64,000 nt of DNA from Luidia sarsii (GCA_949987565.1 OX465110.1:16594394-16658393), one strand, 5' to 3'; positions 10,556 through 24,124 are shown, counted from the first letter of the stretch. Notes: a model not told the origin generated them from the letters alone. Numbers and translations: made by a program.

Positions 10556-13500
10556 ATGGCGTTGTATGGAGATGACTTGGATGTGGAGGCACTCCTTGAA
10601 GCTCCCTACAAAAACAATGAGGTATGCTATGCTTTTGGGGCGTTAGTAATATCCCTAGCTTTCACCAGCTTTCATGGAAAGCACTTTCTGCAAATTTCAA
10701 CTACATAAAAGCTCATGATTTACTTTCATAGAGTCATTGCCCTGATAGCTTTAGACAAGTAATGGTAGTAGTAGACAAACTTACTTTAGCTTTGCAAGTG
10801 GAAAGCATATTTTGCGGTATTTTTTTACCATCTAACATCTTTAAGCCAATGACAATTTAGGAAATTCATTTGTTAACTGGATATACACTAGAGCTGATAG
10901 TTCTTGTTGATCAGGTATGTTTAACGTAATCAAGTAAGGGCGGCGCTGTGCTGTGGTACATCAGTCAGTCAGTCATACAAATCCTTCTGCCTGCATGATG
11001 TTATATCATTGTTACCCTAAAGAATCAGACTTGACACTTGCTGCCCAAGTATTGATTTGGGAAGCAAAACCATAGTTTCTGAGCCCATGACACAACACTA
11101 AAACATAGCAATTATTTATCAAATCATCCTAGTCTGGTAACAGTAGCAGTGGATACCAACTCCTCTTAAACTGGTAATGTTAGCAGTGTATAGTACACAG
11201 ATACACGGGTAAAGCATTGCCATCAGTCATCAGGTCTTCATTCAGAGGCATAGTTATTTTCCCCTTGAATTAACATTGTTTACCTATCCATGCAAGGCAG
11301 TTCCCACATTCCTGAACTTAAGCCGCAATAAAGGAAGGGATAGGCACCGTAGTCAATGCAGATGTAGTGTGGTTGAATTGAAGTCAGTAGATCAGGCGCT
11401 TTTGCCTATCAAGAGCCCTGAGTAGTAGCTCCAGGCAAATCTTTCAGCCCAAATGACTAAAAAAAGATCTCCAATCCCTCTTGCCATAGGGTATGAGAAA
11501 AGCCATCATGATCAACGCTCGGGGGAGAAACTTGGCGCTTTAATCGGCTACAACCCGGAGTCAACCTTCCACAGATCTACCATCCCGATTGTTCTTATAA
11601 TCCTAACCCTCTCCCCTCCATTCATTTCCCCGATTTTACTATAGTAGCTGTGTTGAATGTTTGCAAGGAGCAACTTTGCTTGAACAAAGAATCTATTAGT
11701 CTGAAGAAGTCTGATAAGGATCATAGTAATTCTGTTTGCTCCATAATCTCTTTCCCTGATGATTGTCTTTATACTACTAATCGTGTTTAAGGTTCTACCT
11801 CATCGGGAATTCAAATGCTCATTTCACCCTTACACAGCCCACAAAACAGAACAGTCCGGTAATTTTAGTTACACTAGAAAGTACAAACTGATAGCTCTTC
11901 TGTATCATTTGGCTGAAATCTGCCCCAGCCATGTCTACCAATTAATAGTTCATTTGTCCACCCACGCCTCAGAGCAAGCAAAGGTCCTCAAAGTTTTCAT
12001 TTTACTGTTTTAGATTGATAACTTTCAAGTGATGAATTCCATGGCTTTAATCAACGGTAAGTTGCTAATGGCAAGACCTGTTAGCAATTACGTGTACACA
12101 TAATAATACCAGTCTGTCAACTAATACACTGCATGGCCCAACATCTGTGCCTTACAAGAACTTGTGCCTTACAAGAACTTGTGCCTTACAAGATTAGGTT
12201 GTTTTGTCATGTGTTGCGCTCCTGGGGGAAAAAAAAAAAAAAGAAAAAAAAAAGAGGAAAAAGACTTGTTGATCCCTCCCCATTCAAAGCCATGCAGTGA
12301 AGGCCTTTGTTGACTTATTAGAGTGTTTTTTTGGTGATAATTGATTTTGATTTCTCTTTTTCTTTCCCTCCTTGTCGTGATCCCCCCTTTGTTCCCTGTC
12401 GTTCCTAATCGACAATTCCTTCATGTACACAACCCAATTCTGCTGTCGGCTGGTTCCCACCTATAATGCTGTTAATATTTTGGATGATCTTAGGGAGAGG
12501 AGTCCAGCAAAAATGGCGAGACCGAGAAGAAAGAATCATCCTCCAAAAAGAAGTGAGTAAAGCTGTCCCTATTTCACACTTTTTGCCTTCTTCAACTATG
12601 ACTGTGTGGTGTTGCAATAATTCTACATTGCCTCATAAAGAATTAGAAATTGGTGATGACCTGTTACAGTCAGGTCACTGGGTATGAAAGCTAGAACACA
12701 TAAGTGTGTAATATTTCTAGAGATTGTTAAGCTTCAATAGTCTTAAGAAAATTGATGAAGATAGAGGTAAGTCAGTTAACTTTTCCATGGGCCTTGCAAT
12801 GAGATCCCTGTTGTGTAAACTTGCATTTAACACCTTTAGACAAATCGAAATCCTCCTTGGCATGCACCTATACAGTCATGGTTAGGGAAGATAACAGCTT
12901 TGAAGTTCTTGTTCAATTTATCCGAACCACATATCTGACCAGGGATACATGTTTATTGTCGCAGATTTAAAGTGACTTAGCCCATTGGCGTGTGATCAGC
13001 AGTGCCCACTTACGGCCGAACCAGGGTTGGACGTCTCCATAAAGGGTACTGGACATGTTCTGACTGGCCCCCCGGCTCAGATGGTCTGAACCACAGCTTT
13101 GGTTCAGGACCAGCAAGCAAATGCCATAGGGAGTTTGAAATGTGTCTCTGATAAGCACCACTTGCTGTGGCCCCAAGGAAGGATGAGGAGGGAATGTGAG
13201 ATTGCTGTACTCAGGAAGACGTTCTGGGAGTGCGCGTTGGCTGTTATCAAACCCCAACAGATTTCATTCAATATATTATTTTGGAGAGAGACTCTTAGAA
13301 AGTGATGGTGATCAAATTTTGCCAGAACTCCATTCAAGTCATCTGCATGCTGTTGGTATGAGTGTAGGAGTTGAGTTTTCCTCTTAAAGGGAATTAATTT
13401 ATCACCCTTTTCACCCTACAAAAGGCTTGAACCATTTGAGTAAAACAGTGATTGATTTTGTTGTTCCTTCAACCACATAAAGATGAATATTGACCACACC

Positions 13501-16500
13501 CGCTTACCTCTCAAGCTCTATTTTCTAAACCCTGACTACGAATGCTCCAACCAGACACAGAAGTAGCCGCAGCAAGAGCCCTAGTCCACCGGCTCCTGCC
13601 CGCGAGAAGCAGAGCAACAACGTCAGTAACAGCAGCAGCAGTAGCAGCAGCAGGCGCCGCAGTCCCGACAAGAAGCGCCGCAGCCCGGACAAGAAACGTC
13701 GAAGTCGCAGTCCAGAGAAGAAGCGTCGCAGTCGAAGCCGCAGTCGCGACAAACGCGACAGAGGCGATCGAGGCGATCGAGGCGATCGAGGCGACAGAGG
13801 CGACCGTGATCGGGACAGAGAGAGAGTGCGAGATCGCGATAGAGACAAAGACCGTGATCGAGACCGAGACAGGGAGAGAGACAGAGACAAGGACAAGGAT
13901 AGAGAGAGGGACCGAGGAAGAGGTTCTGGCAGATATGGCAGGTGAGGACCCTTCATTCCTCCACTAAATCTCTCGTTTTAAAGACCCGCAGTGCACTCCA
14001 CAGGAGTCAAGTAGTTTGCTTTGCCGTGCTTGCCAGAAGGACTTGCAGTGCACTCTTCTATATCATAATGCGATCAGTAACTACATGGAAAATATGCATG
14101 CATCCCCACTTTGTGCTGGGTTCATTTCCAATGCCCATTACCGCCATACAGGTTTTATCAATCAATGTGAAAGTCCCACAGTCCCACAGTCAATCTGGCA
14201 ATTCGTGTGTCAGCTTATTACAAAACAGGTCTGTCATGCTTCATATTTCTTTGTTCTAGGCTGAAATGAGTTTTTGTTTAATCTCGGACAATGGTGGTGC
14301 CCTTATTCGGATGGCCTGGCTCCATAGTAACTCCAGCGCTGCTCTGAAATTAGGAGGTCCTCATGCGAAGCGGTTAATTAATTGATGTCCTAAAGTACAT
14401 TAAAAGTGTATTATTGATAGTCTGCCTTTTAGTTATTCAATTCAGTTTGTAGTTGGCATTGTAATAGACCTTATGCATATGACATCATTTCTTTTGGAGC
14501 GCCGTCATCCAGCGGTCAAAACGAAGTAGCTCAATCACCAGCACTGTGAATACACATTGCAAATTTACCTTGGTTCGGTCGTCACTTGGCCACAACGATG
14601 GCAGCATGACGGCATCAGTGCAATAAGACCCGATCACACTAACTTGGCGATGTATAATGCTTTGATGACTAGCGAGGTACGGGTACTGATCATTTGCCAT
14701 GCTTACTCCTTGTAGACGGAGGAGTCCATCACCACCAGCCCGTCGTGGACGTCGCAGCAAAAGCAAAGAGCGCAGCCCCAACCGAGATCCCTTTCACTGG
14801 AGACGCAGTCGTTCACGCAGCAGAGATCGACACGGAAGACGATCCAGCCCAGGGTATGTCAACCCCAACACTGCTCATCCTGTCGCCCTCAGGAACATTA
14901 TCTTTCACAGATTGGACAAACAGCAAATAACACTGACCGCTTGTAAACTAATTGCCCAGATTGACCTGAAATGTACAAGTCAGGAAAAGTCAGCCCCAAC
15001 ACTGCTCACCCTGTCGCCCTCAGGAACATTATCTTCCACAGAGAGGACAAATAGCAAATAACACTGACCTTTTGTAAACTTAGTGCCCCGAATGATTTGA
15101 AATATACAAGTCAGGAAAGGTTAGCAGGACTATTCAGGAGAAAGATCCCGCTTGGATCAAATCATTACTGGATTATCATACCTAGATTATCATTACGACT
15201 GGATTATCAATTTGATATCATTTGCCTTCACCATCGGAGTTTGTAGATGTGTATGTAACCTTTTCCAGAACAAGTTGGTGATGTCAGATTGGATCATTTG
15301 TCTTACTCCAGCAGCAGGAAGAAGGATGTTGAGCCCCCTCCAGAGACGAGAGACGCCCGTACCGTGTTTGTCATGCAGTTGTCGCAACGAGTCAAGGCCA
15401 AAGACTTGGAAGAATTCTTCTCGTCTGTCGGCAAGGTAACTAGATTAATTTTCAGATAGGACATTGCACGGCAGTTTGTCCTCCCATTTGTTAAAAGGGG
15501 CACTGCTGTGTTCAAAGTGACTCCGATACTGTAAAAAAATTTTTTTTATTATTTTTATTTTTTATTTTTTTTATTTTTTATTTTTTTTATTAATTAATGC
15601 ACAAGTCTTTCTTTCTTGGATGAGTGGTAATTATGAATTGTTTTGTTTGATGTCTTGACAGGTTCGGGATGTCAAGATCATCTCAGATCGCAACTCAAGG
15701 CGCTCCAAGGGTATTGGTTATGTGGAGTTCATGTCAGATGAAACAGTGCCACTGGTGAGTACGTTTAAAGGTTATTTTGACCTGAGAAATCCCCAAGACC
15801 TTGTGGTTGGCCACCTTGATCAGTCCTTCATAGTTTGTGTCCAGAACCCACTGTCCCGGTTGTTCATAATTCTCATGAATTGAACACGAAACTCACTGAC
15901 TCCATCGTCCAAAATCCCTCCCTGCAAGTCACGTTGTATTGAGGCAGTTAATGCAAATACTGATTGATGACAATAAACCACAGACGGTTTGAGTTGAGAA
16001 CCTTGTCCCACAGGAAATTAGCTGTGCACTTTGGTCAATTCAGCAACCTTAGTCCTCCACGAAATCACCTGATACTGCCACGAGGACTTTTGAGAATTGC
16101 TTTCTTGAAATCTGCCACTCTTTATCATGTGGGACCATTCTAATTTGCCTCTTTGCGGCGCTTGCAGGCTTTGGGTCTCAACAACCAGAAGCTGATGGGC
16201 GTGCCCATCATCGTCCAACCATCTCAGGCCGAGAAGAATCGTCTGGCCCAGAACAACCAGACGTTGCAGAAGGGCGGCGCCGGGCCCATGAGGCTGTACG
16301 TGGGCTCACTACATTACAACATTACTGAGGAGATGCTGAGGGGAATCTTTGAACCCTTTGGACAGGTGAGTCCCAAGACAGCAAAGTCAACCTGTACGGA
16401 CACAATATCTTTGGCGTTCGGATGTTGCACCTGTACCGATCATGGGGGCACACGACAAGGATGGCTCATTGCTAGTTGATCTGAACTTACTCACTGCCTG

Positions 16501-19500
16501 AGAAGATTGCAGCCAGACATAGACTCTTGTCTTCTTGCAAGGTTCAAGTTCCTGTATGTGAAAGCACTATTATCTGGCTGATTTCTGGAATTCTTGTCAG
16601 TTGGTACCTGAATTAGCAGCTGCTCGCTACTGCATTGCTTTTTCTTTGAGTAAAGAAAAAAAAAAAACCTACACGCTTTCCTGACTGATGAATTCTATGG
16701 GTTGCTTTGTAGATTGACAGCATACAGCTGATGACAGACAGCGAGTTAAAACGTTCCAAGGGATATGGCTTTATCACGGTAAGTTGGCCAATCTTTGGTA
16801 AAATCCGTACTTTTAATTTGTTATCGTGCAGTTATGCTGAAACAGAGACTGAGGAAGATTAATCATTCTTAAGTCCAGAAAAAAAACCCTAACTAAAGGA
16901 ACATTCTTAATTTTTTTTCTTCAAACAAATCAAGGAAAAACTGACTGGGAACTTTGGGAAAATTTTAAAAATTGGCAAAGAAAAGAAAGTTTTCCTTTGT
17001 TTGTTTGTCTTGAATTGAAAAAGCTGCATCCCCATTGTGTGATCCCCGAGCTGCTGTAGCCAGGTTTACAATAATTAGTTGTTTGCATCTGAATAAAAGC
17101 GGGTATATGATCTCTGGAGATATACAGCAGTTAACCACTTTGCGCTGGGTGGATTTCCAGCACCGATGACTGCCATCCGGGTTTTTTTGAACAATGCATC
17201 ATTTTCAAATCTCGCTAAAATAATCGGAACAATATATTTCTGTGAAATGAATCGATAAGGGTATACTATGGGTACAAGAGAGTAAAACCTGGCACAATTC
17301 GGATGTCGTTGTGGCTTTTAGTGGTAGTGGTGCCCGGATTCGGAGGGCCCCGTCGCATAGTCACGCATAGTCGGTGGTTAATGGTTGAATTGCTTCTGAC
17401 TGGCACGCCCACTCCGAGAAAAAAAAGACTAGTTGATGATCTGGGAGGCCACCATCTAAGGGCTGGAGAGGTCAGTTTGAAGAGCACTATTATGCTTATC
17501 CAGAGGTCTTGTGTTCAAGTCCCGGTCCTGTCAAAGTTTTCTTTTCAAATTAAAAAAAAAAGATTTATAAAACAACATAGGAAAATTCCTTATTTTGGAC
17601 AGAAATTTGTCCTAATTAACAAAGATTTTTTAATCCTAAGTTAGGATTTTCCTTTTGAAAATTGTTTCGGAACATATATTAAGATATTCAGGAGCATTTA
17701 TTTGGTCACTCTTCTGTGCAACAGTTCCATGATGCAGACGATGCCAAGAGGGCCCTGGACCAGCTGAATGGCTTTGAGCTGGCCGGACGGCCCATGAAGG
17801 TCAACCATGTCACCGAGAGGTCTGACAATGCCCAGGCAGCCTCGGCATTGGACAATGACGAGCTGGAGAGAACGGGCATCGAGCTGACCACAACGGGACG
17901 GCTGCAGCTAATGGCTAAGCTGGCAGAAGGTATTGTAACCATCGCGTCTCGACTCAGTCCGTATAAACCAGCTACCCCTAGTGTGGGGGAAGCAATGTAA
18001 GGATGGAACAATTGGCACATCAGTACACAAAACCCTAAATGATTTGATTCTCAGTCCAAATGTATTCAGCTTATTACGTAATTGTTGTTTTTTGCAATCT
18101 ACCACTAGGAGTGATAGGTTTGCGGTGACACCATGCAAAGCTCTCTTTTGTGAGTACGTGTGGTTCTGAAAAGAACCGGAGGAACCACACATACAAAAGA
18201 TAACTTTGCATGGTGTCACCGCAAACCTATCACTCCTGCTATTCTCAACATGACAACCTCAGTCTACTACTTGATGAAATTCTACAAGGGAATGATGGTA
18301 TTTGTGGTTTTGTTTCAGGTACTGGGTTCCAGCTTCCTAACGCCGTTGTGGAGGCCCTTCACCCACTCGGCAATCTCCCTGCTGCCCAACCAGCCATGCC
18401 TCCCAGCATCATGCCATCAGTAAGCCAGGTGTCATTACAGGTAAACCATCTCTTCCCCCCAATCAATGTCTGCAGATTTACAGAGACAGTCAGCTGTACC
18501 GATTCCATTGTGGACAACTTATGACCTTCCTAAATAGATGTTACCAATATTGAATTTGTACTCCTTTTGGCAGGAAGCTTTACCGGGAAACTGAATGTCA
18601 ATTCATTTACATTTTTGGCTATGTCAGCAACCTCTGTGCTATTATGCAAGTCCCAGACTTTCATTGTGTCTATACTTTGCACCAATTCCATCACCAGCAA
18701 CCTTAGTATCTAATGATTAACTGACAGCTAATTTTGTAAAGAATGGAAGATTTGCTGCACTTGAATGTTAGCAGCTGATGATGGACATTTTTGTAAAAGA
18801 TTGTACAATACAAATATGGAGTTAGAAGTGGAAGTTCTTTGAGAATCCTCAATGTAAGTGCATGCTTTCTGTGCTGTTGCCTGACCAAATGGTCCAGGAT
18901 TAGCCATGTGCTCTTTCTCTCTCACTGTGTAGGCCCAGCTTGCAGCAGCACAGCAGCAGGCAGCTGCCCTGGCCAACCAAGTGGCCCCCGCCAACCAAGT
19001 GGCCCCCGCTGCTACTCCAGCCCCGGCTCTGACAGCGGCGCCGGCCACCCCTGCAGCCTCCAACCCACCCAGCTTCATGCTGTCCAACATGTTTGACCCA
19101 ACATCGTGAGTAGAAGCCGCCATGCCAAACAAGCTCCATTGACATAAATCACTAGCGCTCTGAAAGCCCCGATGCTCCCCAATAGCGTATGGGATAACAT
19201 CGGAAGACACAGACACGTGTGTGAGAGATGGTCAACCAAACATTTAGTTGTCATGGGCAATGGTGATCAGTTATATGGGTCTTTAGCATTGTCCCACACA
19301 AGATGCCATCTGTCTTCTGGGTATTGTAGAACTGAATGTATGTGTAGAATGTGTAGATTGTATTGTAGAACTGAATGTATGTATGTAGGTACCAATTCCA
19401 CAACGTTGAAATTTTGTGTTTACACCTAGGAAGTCATCTCTTCTGATGAGTATGGATCTTTTCAGAGCCATACTCCTTGAAAGAGATGACACATCAGATT

Positions 19501-20858
19501 GAGTTAGATTCACTGGACAGTACTGTATTCGCAAGGAGTTCTAGGTTCAGTGTTGTACACTCACAGTGGGAAGTACATTTCAAGAGCACAGGTTAGTTAA
19601 TGGCCATCTACCCTGATATATAAGCAGTATATGTTCAAAATACCAGTTGTACACACTTTCCTTTTGTGTTTTTCCTTTCTCAGTGAGACCTCAACTACCT
19701 GGGAGAATGAGATCCGTGATGATGTGATTGAGGAGTGCAACAAGCACGGCGGTGTGCTACACATCCATGTGGACCGGACCTCTCCCCAGGGCAACTGCTA
19801 CGTCAAATGTCCCAACTCCCAGATAGCCCTGGCAGCGGTCAACAGCCTTCATGGCCGATGGTTTGCAGGTGAGCTAGAGGCAAACGACTATGACTGCTTT
19901 GACTGACTGGAGGGTCATCTAACCAATGCCAACTCTGCCTCCATGAATGTTCTGTAGCCTGTCCAGCATAGCAGAGCTTAGTTTGTTTGCGTCATCCAGA
20001 CCCGTGTGTCTCTTCAGCACGTCTACAAATGTGATTCTACGTCTACCACACCTATCTCAAAGTTTAGTGGGCCTGACGTTTCGATCCTAGGAGGACCGTT
20101 CTCAGGAAGTTTGAGAAAGGTCTTGCTAGTATCGCTAGTATCGCTATTGCTAGTATAGCGAACTAAATTTTGAGATTTGCATTTTGGTAATTTTAGCCAG
20201 TAAGCAGTTAGCAACATTTTTGTATATCACATCTTCTAACTGTTTAAAAAAAAATGTGACCATCAGAAAAAGAACAGCTCGCCCAAATTTATCCAGATAA
20301 CATTCTGTATCAAGCAGCAGGGTGATGGGTTTCCCCTGTGTCTAGCCTAGTCATGCTCGTCTGACTATATCACCCCTATCTCAACCAGCATGAAAGCAGG
20401 ATCGCTTGTGATAACCTGGGTTTGCCTCAACAAGCTAATGGAACAAACAGCCAGTATAAATCAGTCGTGGTAATGGCAAATAACAGGAAAGGAAGTCACT
20501 GCCCATCCTGCTGATTTGCAATGAGGACAGCAACAAAGCTTCTCCACCCCCGATGGTCCTGGGCCAGTCTCCTCAGGGTGCCCCATGACTGCTGCCTCCA
20601 TCCCTACCGTCTGTCGCCAGGTGTTCTTGGGACCTCCTGTATCCTTCCGGCAAACAGGCTGATATATCAATGACTTGCATTGCCACTCTGAGTTGCTTGA
20701 TAACTAGTATGTTTTGAAAATGATTTTTTTTTTTTCCTTCTGTTTCTACAGGGAAGATGATCACAGCGGCATTTGTACCTCTCGCCAACTACCACGCCAT
20801 ATTCCCAGAATCGGCCATATCCACCACATTGCTGCAGCCATCCCTGAAAATGCTGTAG
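10556..20858 (+). CDS. RBM39: RNA-binding protein 39 (CAPER-alpha), RS-domain splicing factor and co-activator
   Basis: Nuclear U2AF65-related splicing factor and transcription co-activator. Coding exons: 10556-10621, 12494-12552, 13555-13941, 14716-14853, 15312-15435, 15662-15754, 16168-16365, 16713-16778, 17725-17929, 18319-18440, 18933-19105, 19684-19868 and 20752-20858. All splice in phase to 640 residues (human 530). The excess comes mostly from a longer Arg/Ser region, residues about 40-215, including a run of repeated D-R-G units. RRM1 spans about 234-308, with RTVFVMQLS as its first strand. RRM2 starts at MRLYVGSL (330-337) and includes SKGYGFIT. The linker holds ERTGIELTTTGRLQLMAKLAEG. 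The C-terminal UHM-type RRM (about 550-630) contains EECNKHGGVLHIHV and ends in FVPLANYHAIFP. An Ala/Gln/Pro-rich exon 11 replaces the vertebrate linker. Start chosen because MALYGDDLDVEALLEAPYK matches the family start. Confidence 0.96.
12147..12193. repeat. Three tandem copies of a 17-bp unit in RBM39 intron 1
   Basis: GTGCCTTACAAGAACTT occurs at 12147, 12164 and 12181, the last copy being slightly different at its end. A long A-rich run follows at 12230-12260. Confidence 0.85.
14863..15095. repeat. 131-bp tandem duplication in RBM39 intron 4
   Basis: The block starting CCCCAACACTGCTC at 14863, just after the exon 4 donor, is repeated at 14994 with a few substitutions. Shared internal markers are CTGTCGCCCTCAGGAACATT and AGCAAATAACACTGACC. 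Confidence 0.85.
16930..17560 (+). mobile_element. tRNA-like SINE, copy 2, in RBM39 intron 8
   Basis: The body around 17020-17100 (AAAGCTGCATCCCCATTGTG and GTTTGCATCTGAAT) matches copy 1 at about 7480 and copy 3 at about 59750. A tRNA-like segment at about 17455-17530 has a B-box-like GTTCAAGTCCC and is followed by an A-rich tail. This copy looks composite, since extra sequence separates body and tRNA-like part. It also carries an inverted piece (16932-16951) of the copy 1 flank at 7440-7459. Confidence 0.5.
18107..18237. mobile_element. Compact foldback, GCGGTGACACCAT family, in RBM39 intron 9
   Basis: A near-perfect palindrome of 131 bases. The left arm begins AGGAGTGATAGGTTTGCGG and the right arm ends CCGCAAACCTATCACTCCT. 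The arms meet at GGTTCTGAAAAGAACCGGAGG, almost without a loop. It has the same ends and GTGTGGTTCTGAAAAGAACC block as the larger element at 50621-50959 but lacks the hammerhead-like centre, so it looks like an internally deleted derivative. Confidence 0.85.
20050..20220. repeat. Dispersed GATCGAAACGTC-type repeat in RBM39 intron 12
   Basis: A minus-strand core (GGGCCTGACGTTTCGATCC, about 20070) is followed by a plus-strand partial core and a downstream body, GAGATTTGCATTTTGGTAAT, at about 20168. That body recurs near 30936 and, inverted, near 32660. It ends in GCAACATTTTTGTAT, like other copies. Confidence 0.65.
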
Positions 20859-22080
20859 CCATTTCATCATGGCCACATCCCGAATGCAGCCGTGGGAAAT
20901 TCTGTGGGAGAAGATATCCCTCCCCTAAGCCCCTAAAGAGGCTTGCAGAAAAGGCCACCCTGGGAGATGAGGAAACCTTGGTAGATTTTACTACTTTTTT
21001 TTTTAATGGGTACCTTGTGACATGTTCAGGTGTTGTTCTCTGCAAAGGTCATATTTTATGCACATGATTTCTTTTACAGGACGGGGACAATAACACAAAA
21101 AGTTCTAATTGTTTTTCTGTCAAGTTGACGTTGATGTTTACATCCCTGAACACTTTCTTACAATTGCAAGTGATTGGTCTCAGCTCTCAGGCTAGTTGTA
21201 GAGACTTTGTTGTAGAGCAGTTTCCCAATCCACCGCCTGTGGGCTGTAAATAACGTGCAAGTCAACGGCAAATGTCTGAAGCCACTTGTAAGCATCTCCC
21301 ATAGACTCTTGTACTTTCAAGCCCATAGCCAATGCGTTCAGTCATGGCCTTGGACATCCCTAGCATTAGACTTATTAAGTCTGCACATACTACTATTGGA
21401 ATGTATCGTCGTGTTTGGGAAGGACATATCTGTGACAAAATGCATTTTTTCTACCCAATGTCTTCACTTGATCCTGCCTGAATGCTGCAGATGTAAATAG
21501 TAAAGGCAGCCCTTTAGATGCATATCTACCTTTGTACAAAGTTTTCATGGTACAGTTTAGAGAAGGGATTCATTTCAACAGACTTGAGCGTACAGTGTAG
21601 TTGACATTTTGTAGAATCATTTTTTTGTTCTTAAATGGAGAGCCAAAGACCTTATAAGTTGTCACTTGATTAAGCCGTGTAAATCGGACCTGTTGGTACA
21701 CCGTACTTACAGAGCCGATTGCCTAGCAAACTCAATTTTGAGCTCCGTGCTTGTAAAACAACTTGCTCTTTGTGTACATCTTACAGGATATTAAGAATCT
21801 GTTTAGTTTTCTCTTAAAAGTTTCTTGGCGTCTTTTGTGTGGGCCTTCCGTTTTGGGTGATTTTTCTCTGAATCCAGTCCCGCTCTTCATATTTGACTGA
21901 ACAGTTATGGACTACGGCGTCCGTAGCAAACCTGCTTTTGTTGAAATGATTGGTGTCCAGGAATCTACCACTACCACCGTCCTACCTCCCCTGTTCTGAT
22001 AAACCAGTATGATTTTTTTTTTTTTTAACAGTGGAGGTTAATTGTTTGTTTTCTTTGAGGGTCTTGAGATGGTGAATATA

Positions 22081-22086
22081 AATAAA
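22081..22086 (+). terminator. Likely RBM39 polyadenylation signal
   Basis: AATAAA lies 1.2 kb after the RBM39 stop codon, at the end of a T-rich 3' UTR-like stretch, with GT-rich sequence (GATGGTTGTTAATG) within 30 bases downstream. I saw no better hexamer between the stop and this point. Confidence 0.5.
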
Positions 22087-23114
22087 CTACATGTACATCT
22101 ATGATGGTTGTTAATGAAGATGTGGAGTTTTTGTTGTGATCATTCCACCCCGACATCTTATTTTAAAATAATCAATTTAAGAAATCTGGGACAAAATTTT
22201 TTATAGGATCTGACTTCTCCATTGTAGTATTGGTAACCAACATAGCTGAGAAGTGAATTTGCACCTCTGTGCTGACATCTGCAAATTAATTAATGAGAAA
22301 TTTAGATATGTTGTATTGCTTTTTGTTTCATGTGCAAAAGCCTTCAAATCTCGCTGCACTACAGACTTGAAGTACTTGGCCCTTTTCCTGGCTTTCATAC
22401 GGCATACCTCTTGCTTATGGCAGTAATTTTTCTCTCCCAACAAAGTCGCCTCGGGAACCGCGCAAGCGCAAAAGCCAAAATGCCTCACTTGGCGAAGTGG
22501 TCGTCTGCTGTTGTCGGTGGGTGGTTTGTAATCGCATGCCGCGTTGCATCCATTCATAAGGACCCCAGTTTCAGAAAGCTTCCAGCTTGCGGAAGCCGTG
22601 CAAACACCAAGGTAATTCCCAAATGTCCGTTATGTATCTACTTTTTGAAGATTGAACCTGATTAACTTTGCCTGACCTGTAAACACTAAACAGGGCCGAA
22701 TCTCCACAACCCATCCTTTAGTACCTGTGTATCACTACTCCCACTATCAAGGTTCTGAACTGGGTTGAATTTTACGGGTCTGGCACTATACCACTATATC
22801 AGTACATGTATTAGCGGGGACCAAGGTTCTTGGCCGCGGTCTCGCCCACGGGTCTGCTGTACTCATTTTTTTGGGGGAAAAAGAAATATCTTGACCTTTA
22901 AACTTCAAATACATGTACATATTAATAGGCCTACACTGAAATTGGATTACGTCGACACTGAACAGAGTGTGCCAAGGATCTGGGCCAAACCCATGTCATA
23001 CTAAAGACAATGTGGTTGACGTTGATGTTGTGTTTCCCTGAATGATCTACCGGTACTTGTTTTTATAGATGAAATATAAGGGCACATACTCACCGAAATG
23101 TTGAGTTAGATCTA

Positions 23115-23164
23115 GTTGCGGTAACCATAACCCTTATGAGGATGAGGGTTATGGTTACCGCAAC
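23115..23164. repeat. Perfect 20-bp inverted repeat with 10-base loop
   Basis: GTTGCGGTAACCATAACCCT (23115-23134) is the exact reverse complement of 23145-23164. Weaker pairing (TTAGATC and GATCTAA) continues outside. It may be the remnant of a very short foldback element or a structured RNA; no flanking evidence decides this. Confidence 0.8.
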
Positions 23165-24124
23165 TAAATTAGATCCTGATCATTATTTTCAGAACCACAT
23201 CTACTCAGATCGTGCACATGGTATCTATTGAACTGCACAATTTGGTGCTTAATACGCAAGACAACGGTTCTATATTGTCCGCACAGATATGACAAAGGCT
23301 GTCGTCTTCAGTCTCGTGCTTGCTGGGGTGGGGGTGCCCGTCAGAAGCATTCAGCTGCCCAATATATCCAGGGATCGCATCGGACCTACATTTTAAATCA
23401 AGGCAGGCAGTCGTCAGTGATGAACCAAGTAGCTAGTTCGGGGAGCACACAAAGTGGATACAGTTTTTTTAAAATTTAATGCCACTCAAAAAGCACTTAG
23501 AATTCTACTCATACATGCAAATCTCTCAGGGTTTGTGCACACTGTCGGGTGATTCCAAAATGGCAGCTTTTTTCCGTACATTAAATTGACTTAATTTCAA
23601 ATTACTTTTCATATTGAATGCAAAGGCAGTCTTAGTTATGGTTCACTTCTGTTGTTACCAACTTAATGCTGTCTTTAAAATTTTATAAAGGGTCGGATAT
23701 TTTAATCCTAGAAGTAGCTTTCCCAGAGGCAGAACTTTTGGTGGTGTTAGAATTGTGTAAGTTGTTTTGGCTGGATTTCTTTCAGTGCGAAAACATGCCA
23801 TTTTAATCTACTTTGAACTGCTAAGCCCAAACAACTAGCTCTGTTATCAATATTAATGCTCTCTGAATCTGAGGTCACGCTTACGTTCTGATAACAGTTG
23901 CTGTTCAAACAAATGCATCTCTTGGCATTGCAGTGTAGTGTACTTATTTTGCCAACATTGCCTAAAATGCAACACCATTACTGTCGTATGTAGTGTGCAT
24001 CTTTGCATGCATTCGTGGACACTCATGAAAATGAATCATTATTTTGTTGCTGGGAACCTTGCATCATTATTGTGCTCATCATAATCTTCATCCTCATTAT
24101 CTTAATTATCGTTATCTTCAGAGA

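Noticed and set aside
13525..13956. Minus-strand frame rich in Ser/Leu/Arg opposite RBM39 exon 3
   Set aside because: It is the antisense shadow of the Arg/Ser-coding exon, which is supported by exact splice phases and family resemblance.
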